DNA from: Rostratula benghalensis
Lineage: Eukaryota > Chordata > Aves > Charadriiformes > Rostratulidae
DNA: 64,000 nt
Direction: 5' to 3'
NCBI GenBank assembly: GCA_013399305.1
Contig: VXAI01000087.1
Span: forward strand, 1,675,102 to 1,739,101
Shown here: positions 47,350 through 60,461 of the stretch, piece after piece
Numbering within the stretch: position 1 is the first letter of the stretch
Layout: every line of letters starts with the position of its first letter
Program-made: the position numbers and the translations under genes
The notes under the pieces: generated by a model
What the model was told of the DNA's origin: nothing
The model's database searches: none
What the model saw: only the letters and a program-made list of their open reading frames with translations

Positions 47350-47877
47350 AGCATCAAAGGTCTGCTGTGGCAGCTTTCATGTTGGTCATGTACAAGATCC
47401 TATATATGCTGAAGCAGAGAGCACCTCAATCCTTTGTCAAGCTCTTCCGTTTCCAAATGTTGGCTTCAGGGTGTGTTCAGCAATAGCTACTTGAAAGAAT
47501 AAAATGTGATAATGCCAAGTTATCATCTTGCTTTATCTTTTTCTTTTTTTTTATTACTAAGTTGTCTTGTGGCACTTACATATTTTTTCTAACAAGTCAT
47601 ATTGTCTCCATCCTGCAAGGACGCGTAAGTTAACACTGACCTTTGAAGTTATTTTGTATTCTCACTTTGCTGTGCGCCTCATTGTGATGTTGGCTTTCAG
47701 GGGAGCTCATGAGAATGTACCTTTTTTAGGGATGAAGCTTAGCTAAAGAGCAGCAGAGACTAGCTTTTAAATGGACCTGCCATTTATCCCTCACATTTAT
47801 TTGTCAGGAAATTGTACTTCCTTTTGGAGGTGCCATGCAAGGCATTGCTCGATAAATACATGCAAATAAAACAGTAC

Positions 47878-47897
47878 TTTTTTTTTTTTTTTTTTTT
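47878..47897. repeat. T20 homopolymer
   Basis: A run of 20 T with no recognised retroposon attached. Confidence 0.85.
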
Positions 47898-49297
47898 CCT
47901 CATGGAAATACACTCAGAACTTTAACAGACCCCAAAGTCTGCCATTACTTGCAGTCTGTCTGAACTTTTGCTGAATCCAATGGGTCTTTGGAGCAGGTTG
48001 CTGTGCAGATAATTTCTGGAATGTGTCATCTTTTAAAAACCCAGTAGTCTTTGCTGATAAATCAAGCCATAGCTAGGCACTCCTTTATGTTACCACCTGT
48101 GAGCCAGTGAGTGAAAGACCCTCCTTGGAGACATTGGTTTATCATCTTGGAGAATGTCCCCCCAGCCCAGTAGCCGGGAGAGGGACAGCGTGAGTTCCGG
48201 TACAGTAGTTCTGCACCAGCAGGAGATTTCTCTCATGAAAAGGAAAGCCTCAGGAGAGAGATGGAGAACAGAATTTGAATCCTAAATCACCTGTGAAGCC
48301 TTGGGAGACCCGGGTGAGAAGCTTGCTGTGTCCTCCTCTCTCCACCGCAGAGGCAGCCCTGTGGGAGCCAGCCCAGCCAGCTCTCCCAGTGCGGTTTCAG
48401 CAGCACAGTTGGACCAGGAGGCAGAACAGGGCTCCTCTAGTTTATAAGGTTTTCACCTCAAAAATGCACCTACAATAAGCAGTTTTGATTGGAAACTTTG
48501 CATGTTTTATCTAGGAAATCCAAAGAGAAGTTTTAAAAAAATGTAGCTTCAAATGCTGAAACATTATATGGTTCTTATGCCATTTTCTTTTCCTTTTTCA
48601 GGATATATGAGGAAAAAAGCTCCCATGTAAAGGAATATTAAGAAACAAGGAAATACTTACATGAAGTAACCTTCCAAACTAATGGGAATGGATCTCTTGT
48701 GATTTTAAATATATCGCAGTACTGTGCTAATGCATGCAAAGGATGAAGAAAACAAGTTACAAATGGGGAGAGTGTCAAATTCTCAAGTCAAGACAGAATA
48801 ATTCATCCTAAGAGATAATTTATACCGACTAAGCTGTCTGAGGCTTTGGAGATCAGCGTTTTGGCGTGTGTTTCTTTACAGCTTGCGTGGTGGACCACAA
48901 CATAGTATATAGATGATTCATGGGCTGGAGACTTTCTGCACATGCGAGGTCCGAGGGGGGTTGGCTCAGCCACAGAGCAATTTTTAACATTCCTCTGCAC
49001 TTTATATCTTGGAATTCTTTTCAGTCATTTCAAACTCCCAACTTCTCAATAGCCGAACAAGATATTAACGGGATAAATTGCTCACTGCGTGTAAGCAAAT
49101 TACAGGAGAGATGTGAGTTATGAAAGCAGTTGTGTCTCTTAACATGCTAAAACTCCAGCTGTAATGCTGGTAAAGATGACAGTAACAACATTAATAAGGA
49201 AAATATGTTGCTGTTTAATAGACTGCAACCACTTCTTTATTTAATTTCAAAGTTGTGATTTGCCAGTATTATCTGCTCCCCCTCTACCCTGCAGAAG

Positions 49298-49315
49298 AAA
49301 AAAAAAAAAAAAAAA
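49298..49315. repeat. A18 homopolymer in an A/G-rich stretch
   Basis: A run of 18 A continuing into agaaaaagagaaaacgagaa. No SINE body recognised upstream. Confidence 0.85.
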
Positions 49316-50615
49316 GAAAAAGAGAAAACGAGAAAACACAGCGAGGATTCTAGCCAAGCTGAGCAGGAGGATGCAAGTAGCATCATGACTCTTCCCTGAC
49401 ATCAAGGGTACAGGGAAAAACTAGGAAACTGGGTTTACTTTATGTTAAAATTTTTTAGTAATATTTTTTAAAAAATTAAATACTTTAAATAGTTCATATG
49501 ACTTTGCAGAAAGACTTAGGTAACTGCTCTGATTAGTGATATTAAAGATCAGATGGAAAATTAATAGTATCCCCTTATACCAGTAAAAGGAAAGGCTGAA
49601 CTTTTAAGTTTGCTACTACTAAAGTCTGCAGCATTTGAAATATTTAATAAAGCTTATGATGATAATTCTCCATCCACCACAGCTCTGCCTTTTTGAGTCC
49701 ATTCTTGCTTTCCCTGACTGTTTAACCTTCTTGAATGATGCTAAAATTTACTGGAGTGTCAAAAAGTCACAGGGGCCCATATGAGATGTAAAGCAAGACA
49801 AATGAAGATAGGTTTTCTAGGCAAAAATCAACACATTTCTAAAGGCTGCTTCACACTGTGCAAAAAACACTGGTGCTGTTTACAAGAGGGTTAGATGGAA
49901 GTTTGCTTTATACATATTAAAAGTGCTTTTTACGCTCTTCTGGGGAAAAACTTGTTTGCAAGCTTTGCATTCCAGGATCTGTAACCAAATGCCAAGACTT
50001 TTCAGATAAGTCCAAAATCTAAGATTTCAGGTCCACTTGCCAGCTCCCATTTTCCATTTGGCAGCTGCCTTCTCTCCAGCCCTGCCAATAGCTGGCCCCT
50101 GAGATGCCTCCTTACGAGGCTTGGGATTTAATTTAAATTTTTGGTTTTTTTTTTCCCAAACATTATTGTTCTGTAAAGATGAAAGTCCAAAATTTCAAGA
50201 TAAACCCAGGCTGGGCAGAATCCATTTCTCCTGCTGCAGTTTCTCCAAGACAGCGCCTGCTTTGAGGAAATTTTGGAAATGATATCTGACTTAGCCAAGG
50301 GAGACTGTTTGTTACCTGCAGTGATATTTATTTGTGAATACACATTTGTCAGGGGAATCCCGTTTCTTTACTTAGTGCAGGATATTTTTAATTTTTTTTT
50401 TTTTTCATTTTCTAACTGTGCATGCCTAATTCCCCTTACTGTTAATGAGAGTTTAATGTGCTCTTTGAAATGAAGAAAAAAAACCCCTCTATGCAGCTGA
50501 TAAAGCAGATCTTAAAGAGGTGGGGTGACAACACTCCAGAGGGGGTGAAACAGCTGTCTGGCTGTGAGTTTAATGCTTTTTTGCCACAGGAGTCAAACTG
50601 AAGCAAATTGATGGG

Positions 50616-50668
50616 GATTCTTTTTCTTTCTTTTTTTCTTTTCTTTTTTTTTTTTTTTTTTTTTTTTT
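50616..50668. repeat. Pyrimidine tract with T25
   Basis: About 50 bases of T with scattered C, ending in an uninterrupted run of 25 T (50644-50668) and followed by a short gtgtgtgtg run. Simple low-complexity DNA. Confidence 0.85.
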
Positions 50669-53600
50669 GAGGGGTGTGTGTGTCTGGAAACAGATCTTGA
50701 AAGGGAGAGAATAGGAATGGGGTGGTAAAAGGACTGACAGTTTTAACTAGCTGCAGCATGTGAGCCATGGAATGATTCCTTAGAATAAAGAAAATAAAAA
50801 TATTCAAAAAAGGAGTGTAGAAGAATTAAGAGATGTTCCTTTGGAGCTCGTCTCTTTTCTGTGTTGTGTTCTTATTGTGATGGTGACTTTTCAGACCAGA
50901 TCTGGACAATTTATACTTAAAAGAATGTTTTTTTCTTGTTGTGCTGCACCTAGTAGTCCATCCATTCAAACTTTAAGGAAATTTTGTGGTGACAAGTCTC
51001 CATGACATACTTATTCTTGCAATCCCCCTTAGAGAAGATCCATGACTTAGCATATGAAGTGGATTACCTTTCACCCCAATTAATGTTTTTATAATGAGTA
51101 CTAAAGGAAGTAATAGTGTTTTGCCACTTATTATCGAGTGTTGCTGGGGCAATCTCTGAAACTTAAGACTTAGGTCATTGGCAGCACTGACATGATGGCA
51201 ATCATGCTGCTGAGGTTTAAGCCCTGCTACAATGATGAATAAACGGGTCAATTTAATTTCCAGTACTATCAGTCTGAAGCTTTGAGGAGCAGAATGAGTG
51301 AGATACAAATGTCCAGGGGTTTTGCAGATTTGGCAGAGGTTAGACTTGAAATTCAGCCATTTTTGAGCCTATTCAAATGTTTCTTAAAAAAGAAACAATG
51401 AGGTAATTAAACATATTACAATTATGTTTTTTTCTGGGAAATGGAACTGCATGTTTTTCATGTGCAGCAATAATTTTTTAAATTATTATTATTATATGAT
51501 AAGACGTGATGTTGTATAATGAATTGTATTTTGCAGTTTGTCAGTAGGTTGATTCATTAGGTTGATTGCATTGCTGTCCACAAATACACAACTTTCTAGG
51601 TGGTAAAATTCAGTGTTCTCAGTTCTAATGAATGGATACCATCTGAACAGTCACAGCCTACACACCTTTTGTTGTCTTTTAATGCTTAAGTAACAGTTAC
51701 ACATGCTGTAAAAATACCAGGCAAGGAACCAAAGGCATTGCAAAGCCACCTGATAGAAATAATGTTTCTAAGTAGTTTATTGGACTTCTTACCTAGGGAG
51801 AATTACACTGCTCTTGAAGGAATGTGTTTTAATGAGAATAATAAAAGTTTTGCATAGGAGTGCAGCAAGACACCAAAATAACTAACCAATAAACCTTGTC
51901 CACCTGAGGCACAGTGACTGATGGCACAGGATGGCCATGCAGGTGCCATTGATATAAAGATTTTCTTTCTTGCAGCCCATTCTTTTTCTGGCTTTTTCCT
52001 GTTGCAATTATGAAAAGTTGTTTATAGCAACAGCCTGTTCCACCCCACCTGACAGCAGCTTTTCTTTTCCTACAAGACCTACAGAAAGCCAAAGAGAAGA
52101 TTGACAAATGAGTGATTATGTATCTCTGTGTGTTTTTTATGACTTTTCTTCATTTGCCTTGAGTATTAATGTCATTTAATACTGTTCATTTATTTCTCAA
52201 TCCCTTCTTTACATTAAGGAAACAATTTACCCCTTCTACTCCTGTAGAAAAGATGCATTATCCTCCTTTGCTCATGTTGGTTGAGCAAATATCTACTGGA
52301 TGCCCTCACACAGTGGAAAACAGGAGGTCACATTAATTGACAGAAAGGTAGTTTGTGGAGCGGGGAGCCTTTCCTCCCGTCCCTGTGTTATGGAGGGGGG
52401 TCACTCAGGCTGTGACGAGATTGACAGTTTGGAAGTGCTTGCCTGGCATTTTGGACCCTGATGAGCGTTGCAGCTGCATCTGGCTGTCCTCTGGAATGGA
52501 TGAGACTGGGGCCGTAGCAGAAAGCCTCACCTGCGGCACAGAAACTCCCCAGTGCACCGAGGAGGCTGGAAGCACAAGGATATTCAAATGGCTGGTGGAT
52601 TTGTACTCTGCCAGGACTGAGGCTATGGGCTGGTTCATGTCCCATCCTACCCGGTAAGATCAGATGCAGATTTTACCATCTAAACTTCAGTTTCCATCCC
52701 TATAAAAAGTAACATTTACTTTGCCTCTCGGGATTTCCGTGTGCTTTTAATTATTTGACTTTAGAAGTATTTTTGTGTTGATAACCTTAGACAGAAAGAT
52801 TATATAAATGCAAAATACCATCTTGTTATAAAATGTCTCATCTTGAAGAGGTTTCTTTCAAGGCTGACAGTTGTAACATTTCAACATCCGTTCAAAAAAA
52901 TTACCTTTTAAAAATGTATTTAGTATAATGCATTGCCATAACACGTAAACAGTCATGGGTAGAGGAGTGATTTTCTTCATGACTGCATGCCAGGATGTGA
53001 CATGCCACCTCTTTACTCTCTGCCTATGTGTGCCTATTTTTGTCCAAAGGTAGGTTTTGAAGTACGCCGAGTGTTGGCCGCTTTCATGCCCGTGCATCGG
53101 GAGGCTCGTAGACATCGAGCTTCGCAGCTGACTGCACCAGCGGGTGGGCAGGGTGGCAGGACAGCACCACACGGTTCCCCTGTTCTCCTGAGCAAAACCA
53201 GAGAGGACTGAGTCAGGCTGATTTGAGGAAACACTGGTTTTGACATCGGCATTCTAAAACTGCCTGGTCCTCAAGATACACGTGGCATCTGAAGCCCTGT
53301 GGGCAAATTTCTGTTCCTTTCTGCTCTGCCTCACGAGCAACTCAGGCATGGTTCTCTGAGCTTGGTTCTCTGACTGTTTTACAGGTCTCTCAAATTCATC
53401 CAGCTTCACAGACCTGCTTCCTACCTGTGTTCATAGCGGAAAAGATGCCGAAACAGCTGGGGGATGAATTATCTATTTATTTATTCATTACAAATCTTTT
53501 ATTGACCTGGTGAAATGTGGCGAGCTGGAAAAGCCTTTTTTTATCACTCGTGGTAACTCTTACCCTCTGCAGGAGTCGCAGAGGGTTTAAAGGTCATTTG

Positions 53601-54035
53601 AAAAGCAGCTTTTTGCTCTTTGACAGCCCTTTCTATATCAGCCTCCAGTTCTGTTTTACAAAGTCATCATTATTAACCGCGTTTGTGGCTACTCTGTTTT
53701 CCTGGGATTGCAGAGAAACTTGAGATACTAATTGCAATGAGCTAATTTGGCAATAGCGTGCAAACTTCCTTAAGGCATTAGTTAAGAATATACTTTCCTT
53801 TACACAAAGAGTATTTGAAAGAGGGAACAGACTGCAAATGCAGCAGAAGGTACGCTTTTGTACTCCTATACTTAAAGAGTAGATGGTATAATTAGCTTAC
53901 AATGGCAGTTGAATGTATTTTTTCAGAACAAGAAGAGAACATACAGAATTAAACAGTAGCTTTAGCTTAATGATAATCAGTGATAATGATGATAATAATA
54001 CTAGTACTTAGAACTTTAATGTAGAGATTTGCATC

Positions 54036-54232
54036 TTGAAAGTGCTATGCAAAACATTGACTTAATTACTGTCACCTCTTCAGGGAAGGTAGGTATTATT
54101 GCCCTGACTTAATAGATAGGGAAATAGAGATATAAGGAAGTGAAATGACTTGCCAAAGGCTCTGCAAGAGCCTGTACAGGGATTCAAACTTTCCAGGTCT
54201 CTTTACTGTATGCTACCTTATACTGGGCTAAT
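54036..54232 (-). mobile_element. MIR/CORE-SINE, minus strand
   Basis: On the plus strand it reads as the reverse complement of MIR over nearly 200 bases: 'gaaagtgctatgcaaaacat', 'gaaggtaggtattattgccc' with 'tgacttaatagataggg', 'aaatagagatataaggaagt', 'gaaatgacttgccaaaggct', 'acagggattcaaactttcca' with 'ggtctctttactgtatgctac'. The order and spacing are right, which makes this the clearest MIR copy here. Confidence 0.88.
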
Positions 54233-54616
54233 TATGCACGGTTTAGGGCTGCTCTGTGCTTTTAGAACTTGAGCCAAAGTCCTTTGAAATTAGAACTGTG
54301 TGTAAAATGTTTTGAAGGTTGTATTTTTTAATCAGTGGGTGACTGGAAAAAATACTTTAATATGGTTTGCCTCTCTGGGTCAACTTAAAGTATATAGTTG
54401 TAGGGAAAATTATCACTTTATGTTTTAAAATATATATATAAAAATCCTTTTTAAACAGATTGTCTTCTAAAAGAGAAGTCACAATTTAAAAATTTTGTAC
54501 AGATTAAGTAGGAAAACAAAAGAGATTTTTCTGAAATTAATTTTGTTATTAATTGGCAAGGGGGAAGGGATAGGTACGATGAATTTTTTAATTTGTTTTT
54601 CTTCAATTTATATCAG
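54233..54616. other. AT-rich spacer
   Basis: No feature other than a short TA run near 54430. Confidence 0.5.
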
Positions 54617-54688
54617 AGTTAGGCTGATGGTTGGACTAGATGATCTTAAAGGTCCCTTCCAACCTAGACAAATCTATGATTCTATGAA
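54617..54688 (+). mobile_element. CR1 LINE extreme 3' end
   Basis: The last ~70 bases of a CR1 element: 'gttaggctgatggttggact', 'agatgatcttaaaggtccct', 'tccaacctagacaaatctat' and the closing 'gattctatgaa'. This part is very well preserved. Upstream sequence does not match, so this is an extremely 5'-truncated insertion. Confidence 0.95.
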
Positions 54689-57600
54689 ACTATATGGTGA
54701 ATTCCAACTTTATTAATGCTGTCTTAGACATACAAACTGCATATTTGTTTGAATTTGTATCTGGTAGACACATTCTGCCTGGTGCTTGTTAAAATCTTGT
54801 GAATCTTTCATCGGCCTCAATCCTTTCTCCTCACGGGAGGACTGGGGATCAGCCCTGTGATTTGATTACTTGCAGAGTGTATGGTGAATAAAGTTGTGCA
54901 ATGTTAACACAGACAGTTTTCTGACCACAGCCACAATTTGAGGTGATGATGAGATATTGTGAGGTGAATTGTATGCCATAAATATAAAGTGAAAATACCA
55001 GCTTTTAGGTGTAATTATTTCCCTGTGTGAAAGACATGAAAACTAGACTAATGAATTTTGCTTTGACTGTGCACGTTATGTTTTTAGCGTAGATCTCATA
55101 GGCACTGCCGTTCTAGTTAATTAAGTCTGAGCCATAGTTCACTTCTTAGCTAAGAAATGTAGTTCCCTATCTGTAGAGCATAAAGCAATAATAGATGTCA
55201 GCGTCTGCATTTGTAGGATTTAGAGGGAGGTTTTGATAATTGTTTTCTCTGCTTCCTACCTTCTGTCACCTTTGCTTACGAGCAGATCAGCTCATATCAT
55301 CTTACAGGCGTTTAAAAATCCTGGATGTGCTGAGCAACTTTCTGTGAAGAGAGTGAAATGCCCCTCTGTGTACAGAGCCTTTCTGTACACAGCTGGTGTC
55401 ACATTTATGTGTTTTGAGCACCTGCGGGATGCGTGGGCATTCACTGGTGGAACTCCAAAGGGACACGACATCCGTAGGTAACAACTTCATGTAGCGTTAT
55501 TGATTTTCGCATCGTACCAGCAGTCATTTCTGGGCATGTGAATCCCTTGCAGAGCCTCTCATCATAGTCTGACCTATAGCTTCAGAAGCTTTTCGCCGAT
55601 GAACTTCAGGAATGCTTTCCCTATTTCCAGAACAAGACAGTGGAATTCATCAGCTAATCAAAACATCCAACGTTTGTATCCAACCGGCTTTAACTGGGGT
55701 TTTTCATTAAAGGCTTTTGCTTTTTTTTAAACTTCTTGGATGGGTTTTTTTTTTTTTTTTTATATTGTCATGACTGAACATAGCAGCAGAAATGAGGAAC
55801 ATTGAAAAAACAGTGGAGAAACTTTATGAAAGACTTCCTTTATATTCACTTTCCGCAGGCATTTTACATTGAAACCCAAATGTTTTTCTAACAGTCACAG
55901 TTTTCCAGTCAGGTTTTTTATTTTCATAAAGGGGAAATAAGCCATAAGACAAAGAGTGGCTAATCACCCAGCTCAAGTTTTGAAAAATCGGTGGCTTTTT
56001 TTTTTTTTTAATGAATTGATTTGAATGAATGATATGGGCTAAAACTATTCCCAAGCATTATTTAGCAAATCATTTCAAGAAAGTTACGTGTTCAAGAGTA
56101 CCACAATCTAACAATAAGCTAACAGAAATCTGCATTCTTTCCTGTAAATGGTAGGAATTATTCACTGCTCTAATTATTAGAACTAAGTGGCTTTTGGGGA
56201 GGTGGGGTATGAATGAAATACTAAATTTGGTTCATCCTAACAACCTACATTAGAATAACAGGGATGGGTTGTTTTTTCCACACAGTTTAACTGGCTCCGG
56301 GCTCTGAGTAGTACTAAATAAGAAGTGATACCTGCTGTAGTGGAAGGAGAAATATGCACCTGAAAATGAGATTGTGCTGTAATGTATGTGGATCACACAA
56401 GGTGGCAGAATGAGCTTAGGGCTATCCCAGAAATAAGAGGCAGTGAAGCATCATTGCTTTCAGTCAACAGTGTATCCTTGCTTGCCCTAGGAATATGCCA
56501 AGTTGTTTTTACACATGCAGAGGGGTGGAGGAGAGTATTTTAGTACAGCTATTTTTTTTTCTTTTTGATAATTATCCAAGTTCTTCAATTTCTTTTGGAG
56601 ATTTAATGGAAACTGTTAAAAGCTTGTGGCTAACTTTGGAAATTAATAATTATACAATGCTGAATCTGCTCATATCTTCAGTTTTATTGAAAACACAGTT
56701 TACTTTCTATCAATACATTGATTCCATAAGTGGGGCTGAACTCCCCAGATGAAGGACAGCTACAAGAACGGGCACGTAGGAATCACTTCACTTTTCATTA
56801 TCGATTTATGGCTAGATTCACTTCTCTTGTGTGTGAATGAAACCTCCATTGACTTTCCTGGTGTTGCATTTACTTATAGCAGGCCTGAGCATGACAGGTA
56901 TATATATGTGGCTAAACAGAGAGTGACCTAAAGAGGAGAAACCAAAGTACAAGGCAAAAAGAAGGGGTTATTCTGCAGCAATTTCCATGCTCCTGCTTTG
57001 GCTAATTAGTTGGGGAATGGTAGAAGCACTTCTTTCTACACCTGTACAGCTATCAGATGCTCTCCTCGACCTCTGGGCCCGCCCTTACAACAGTCACTTC
57101 CAGGGGCAGGGTTGAGCTGTGTCATCACAGGAATCTTTGAGTGCAGGTCACAAGTGAGTTCCTACACGTCGCTGCTCAGTTTGCCCCAGTGGAGCCACAG
57201 GGCAGCCAAGCAGTAAATAAATGATGGAGAGTTTCAGCGATGGTGAGAGTCTCCTTCCAGTCCTGCAAGCTCCTGGTGTGAATTGCATAAGGAGTGCATA
57301 AATGCAGGTTGTGTGTTGGGCCCAACTAGTGGTTGCTTGAAGAGAAAAAAGAGAGAGAGATGTCACTGTAGGACACGTTTTTGAAGTTGCTGATAATATG
57401 TCCTGCATCTGAATTACTCCTGTCCACAACTGAATTAAGTAACTGACCAGGATAGTCTTATAAGTAAGGGCTTAAGTACTGGAATCCATTCATTGCTCCT
57501 TATGCAATATATTTCTGAAAGCTTATTAGAAGCCATTAGAGCTTATTCACCCTTGCAACCTTTTCAGCAGATGTTCAGCTGTTTATTTTTTCCTTCACTG

Positions 57601-59289
57601 CCTTAAGATATTTGTCTAAGCATTGAAACAAGACAGGAACAGGTCAGGAAAGTATTTATTTCCCAGAAAAATAAATTAGGATGTTAAATTAATGGCAATT
57701 AATAATAAAAAAAAGTAATCTGTGGTATATTAATGAAAACTGCAAAACAAGAATTAGCTGCAAATTTGAAATTTAGAGCTATAGCAAACACTGGATTTAC
57801 AACTTTTCGCACAGACAGGAGGTTACAACATGATAAAGGGTGGGGGGGGAGGGAAACCAAGTGAAAAAGGCAAAGAAAAAATGAAAATTGTGACTTCTGG
57901 AAAATTTTGCATCAGCTGCATTTGACTTTGGCCCTTTAGACATTCAGGGGAGCTGCATGTGAGACTCATGAGGCTGCCTGAATAAACTATGGTCATATTT
58001 AAGAGGACTTTTTAACCCACACCTGAGTGCTGGGCTTCAGGTCTGAGAGCTCCCTGACCCCATGTTCTTGTGTTCTGCTTACTCCTGTCTTTCAGCTGTG
58101 AGCTGCTGCTTCTCAGCTGAGGATCACCACTCACACAACATTTCCTCCACCATCCCACTGCAAAGTCATGGGGGTTATATTTAATTGCCAGTGGTTTTTA
58201 ACTTACCTGTGCACTGCACAGGCTTGAATGACTCACACACACTTCTCAGCCTAGATGAGGCAACTGAGTGGAGGTAGCTTCTCAAAATGCCTCTCTGCTG
58301 TGACTGCCTGCAAGTCCTCCCTCTTCTTTTCAGTACAAAGTCAGGCACTAACAACCTAAACCGCTGCAGGGGATGCTTTGAGTTAAACTGCTAGCCTTGC
58401 ACTGAAATGGGAAAAAATGCTCACTTATACCTGTTCCTTACCACCTCTCCACTGCTAATTACTGCCTTTCTGTTGGATTTTCCTTGCAGCAGTTGGCTGC
58501 TGTTGCTGGGGGTTTCCTAGCTGGGTGTATGTAGCAGAGTATAAGTTCCCTGGGAGATCCAAGCCTGGGGCTGCGGGGTGGTTGAAGGGTAGTGGTAGAG
58601 ATGGCTGGCAAGCTGGGGCACACAACTCAGCTCAGACAGGCATTTTGGGTACTATCTCTCAGGGGATACCAAAACCCCTGTAAATCCCATAATTCGCATG
58701 GTACAAAGAGCTGCAGTGCAAAAGGTAGGACTGAAACCAGGCTCTGAATACACTGAATATACACCAGTAGCGGGTATTATTTCATGTCTGAGGAGGCATT
58801 AGGGCCTGTCTGCACCCTGAGGAAGTAGCTTGGCAGTGGGACAGCCACGGCCAACCGGGAGCAGAAACGCAGAGCTCCTCTCCCAAGAGCGGGTGGCGCA
58901 GGGCAGCTTCACGTGTCACATTCCCAAATCATTGGACAAACTGATGGCCGCATATTGGTTAAGTGAGTGACAACTGGCTGGGTTACAGTCACAAGCTAAC
59001 AGTCTCAGTAGCTTTAGCCAGTGCCCCTGGAAAGCAGAAGGCAAGCAAGAGGTATAGCTGGCACTGACAACGGCACAGCAAGTCAAAATATTGATGGCAG
59101 TGACAGAGATGCTCACACAAGGCACCATGCTGTTAGATGCAGGTGTTGTTCACCTGCAGAGCACACTGTCTCTGGGGACACACACACACGTACATGTAAA
59201 TGCTTCTGACGTGAGGGGTGGTTAAACACAGGGAATAGGCTGTGGGGTTCGTGTGGTCCCTGAAAATGTTCTCGTTTGAGCATGTGTGA
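54689..59289. other. Unique non-coding DNA
   Basis: No mobile element recognised with confidence apart from the weak palindromic repeat at 56808. T17 lies at 55745-55761, T14 at 55996-56009 and a G-rich run at 57840-57853. Text at 58700-58750 is vaguely MIR-like but too weak to call. No exon is supported. Confidence 0.45.
56808..56900. repeat. Possible remnant of a sauropsid 'ccattgacttcaatgg' repeat
   Basis: The string 'cctccattgactttcctggt' followed by 'gttgcatttacttatagcagg' and 'cctgagc' resembles a short palindromic interspersed repeat common in reptile and bird genomes, whose core is CCATTGACTTCAATGG flanked by 'tttacacc' and 'gatcaggccc'-type words. The copy is degraded and the palindrome is no longer perfect. 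Confidence 0.35.
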
Positions 59290-60110
59290 CGAAAAGGGAA
59301 AAGGACTTCACTGAGAGGATCGAATTAACAATGTATTTGGACTCCACACACCGGTCCAATATGATGCTATTGCAGGTTCTATGGCTACAATAACAAGTAC
59401 ACTATTGCAATTTAAAAACAATTCGCCAAATACACTATTACAACCTAGAAGTGATCCCAAAATAACAACACAAACCACAAGTGTGTTAGATATGAATATC
59501 TTAAAAGAGTGTACCAATCACGATCTTAATAGCATGCCATATACCATCCATATGCTTCTTATTCACTTACACTCTCTCAGGTAAAGTTGCTCAATCACAG
59601 GAAAGTTACCCTGCACAGCGTCCAGGACAAGGAGGGGATGAATCTCTTACAGCTCAGCTGTATTGTTGGCAGATTTCCCTACTCTTTTCTCCCCAAACCC
59701 TGTGGTTTATATTTCCTGATTCGATAGGGGTGCAGGATTATGTCTGAGTGGATGACACTATCTGGAGTATTATGTGATGGCTCCTAAGCTTCTGTGGTTA
59801 ATTTTGTCATGTCCGGCACTCAAAGTCATGGGAATAATGGTGGGATGGGACTCAGGGCATTTTGTTTGTTAAGCTTCCATTTGTTTTCATTTTTTTACTG
59901 TGAGACAATCCCAGGATGAACTGTTTTTGCAGCATCCCTACCACATACTGTGCTCTGAAACTGGTTTGGCCGGGTGTTCCCATATAGCATGCTGCTGGAA
60001 AGGTCGCAGGGCCAATGCATATGGATGACTCCAGCATCTGGAAAAATGTGCTGTGGCATTGCTGTGTTGTACTGGGAGCTGCAGATGGTACCTGACAGCC
60101 TTGGTAAAAA
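59290..60110. repeat. Unclassified repeat-like segment, possibly LTR-derived
   Basis: The texture differs from its surroundings. At 59367, 59402 and 59435 the related words ctattgcagg, ctattgcaat and ctattacaac recur every 33-35 bases, giving the look of degenerate tandem units. The segment then continues through distinctive text (cagcgtccaggacaagg, gtctgagtggatgacact, ggtttggccgggtgttccc) that reads like part of a retroviral LTR or similar repeat. I cannot assign a family, and boundaries are guesses. Confidence 0.25.
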
Positions 60111-60305
60111 GACATGAAGCAAAATAACTTGCTAGACCCAGAAAAAAATTTCTCTGTTGATTAATGCCAGTGTTGTTGGTATTGATGGTTTAGCTGCCTG
60201 CACAAAATAAATGTGGGCAATCAGTTCATCTTGAAATAACTTGTATGACTGAGTAAAGGAAGTTGTTGCCTAATCTATTTCATACTAATTGCTCCATGCC
60301 ACAAA

Positions 60306-60392
60306 TTCAGGGCCTCATCCAGTAAGAATTGACACTGAGGAGAGATACTCCATTCACTGCAATAGACTTTGGATCAAGGCTTCATTTTAAGG
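60306..60392. repeat. Possible palindromic MITE-like remnant
   Basis: Degenerate inverted ends, 'cagggcctcatccagtaag' on the left and 'gactttggatcaaggcttc' on the right, are partly reverse-complementary and resemble the 'agggcctgatccaaagccc ... ggctttggatcaggccct' repeat widespread in sauropsids. The middle is eroded. It may belong to the same broad class as the 56808 copy. Confidence 0.4.
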
Positions 60393-60456
60393 GGAGCAAA
60401 CAGCATGCTAAATTAGCATTCATCCAAGCCAGCACTATTCTTTTCTTGAGAAGCAG

Positions 60457-60461
60457 ACAGG
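60457..60461. repeat. Left target-site duplication of LTR copy 2
   Basis: The five bases acagg directly precede the LTR start TGTCCTGG and recur exactly after its end at 61209-61213. Confidence 0.8.

Larger units (their letters stand above)
47350..54035. other. Unique non-coding DNA with poly(A)/poly(T) tracts
   Basis: Nearly 6.7 kb without a recognised mobile element. It contains T20 (47878-47897), A18 (49298-49315), a pyrimidine tract with T25 (50616-50668) and an ATT-rich run near 51481. GC-richer spots at 52370-52650 and 53070-53215 give overlapping frames on both strands (up to 104 codons) without protein features. No exon is supported. Confidence 0.45.

Noticed and set aside
58700..58750. 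Another MIR copy
   Set aside because: Only isolated words (aggactgaaaccaggctctg) fit. The rest of the consensus order is missing.
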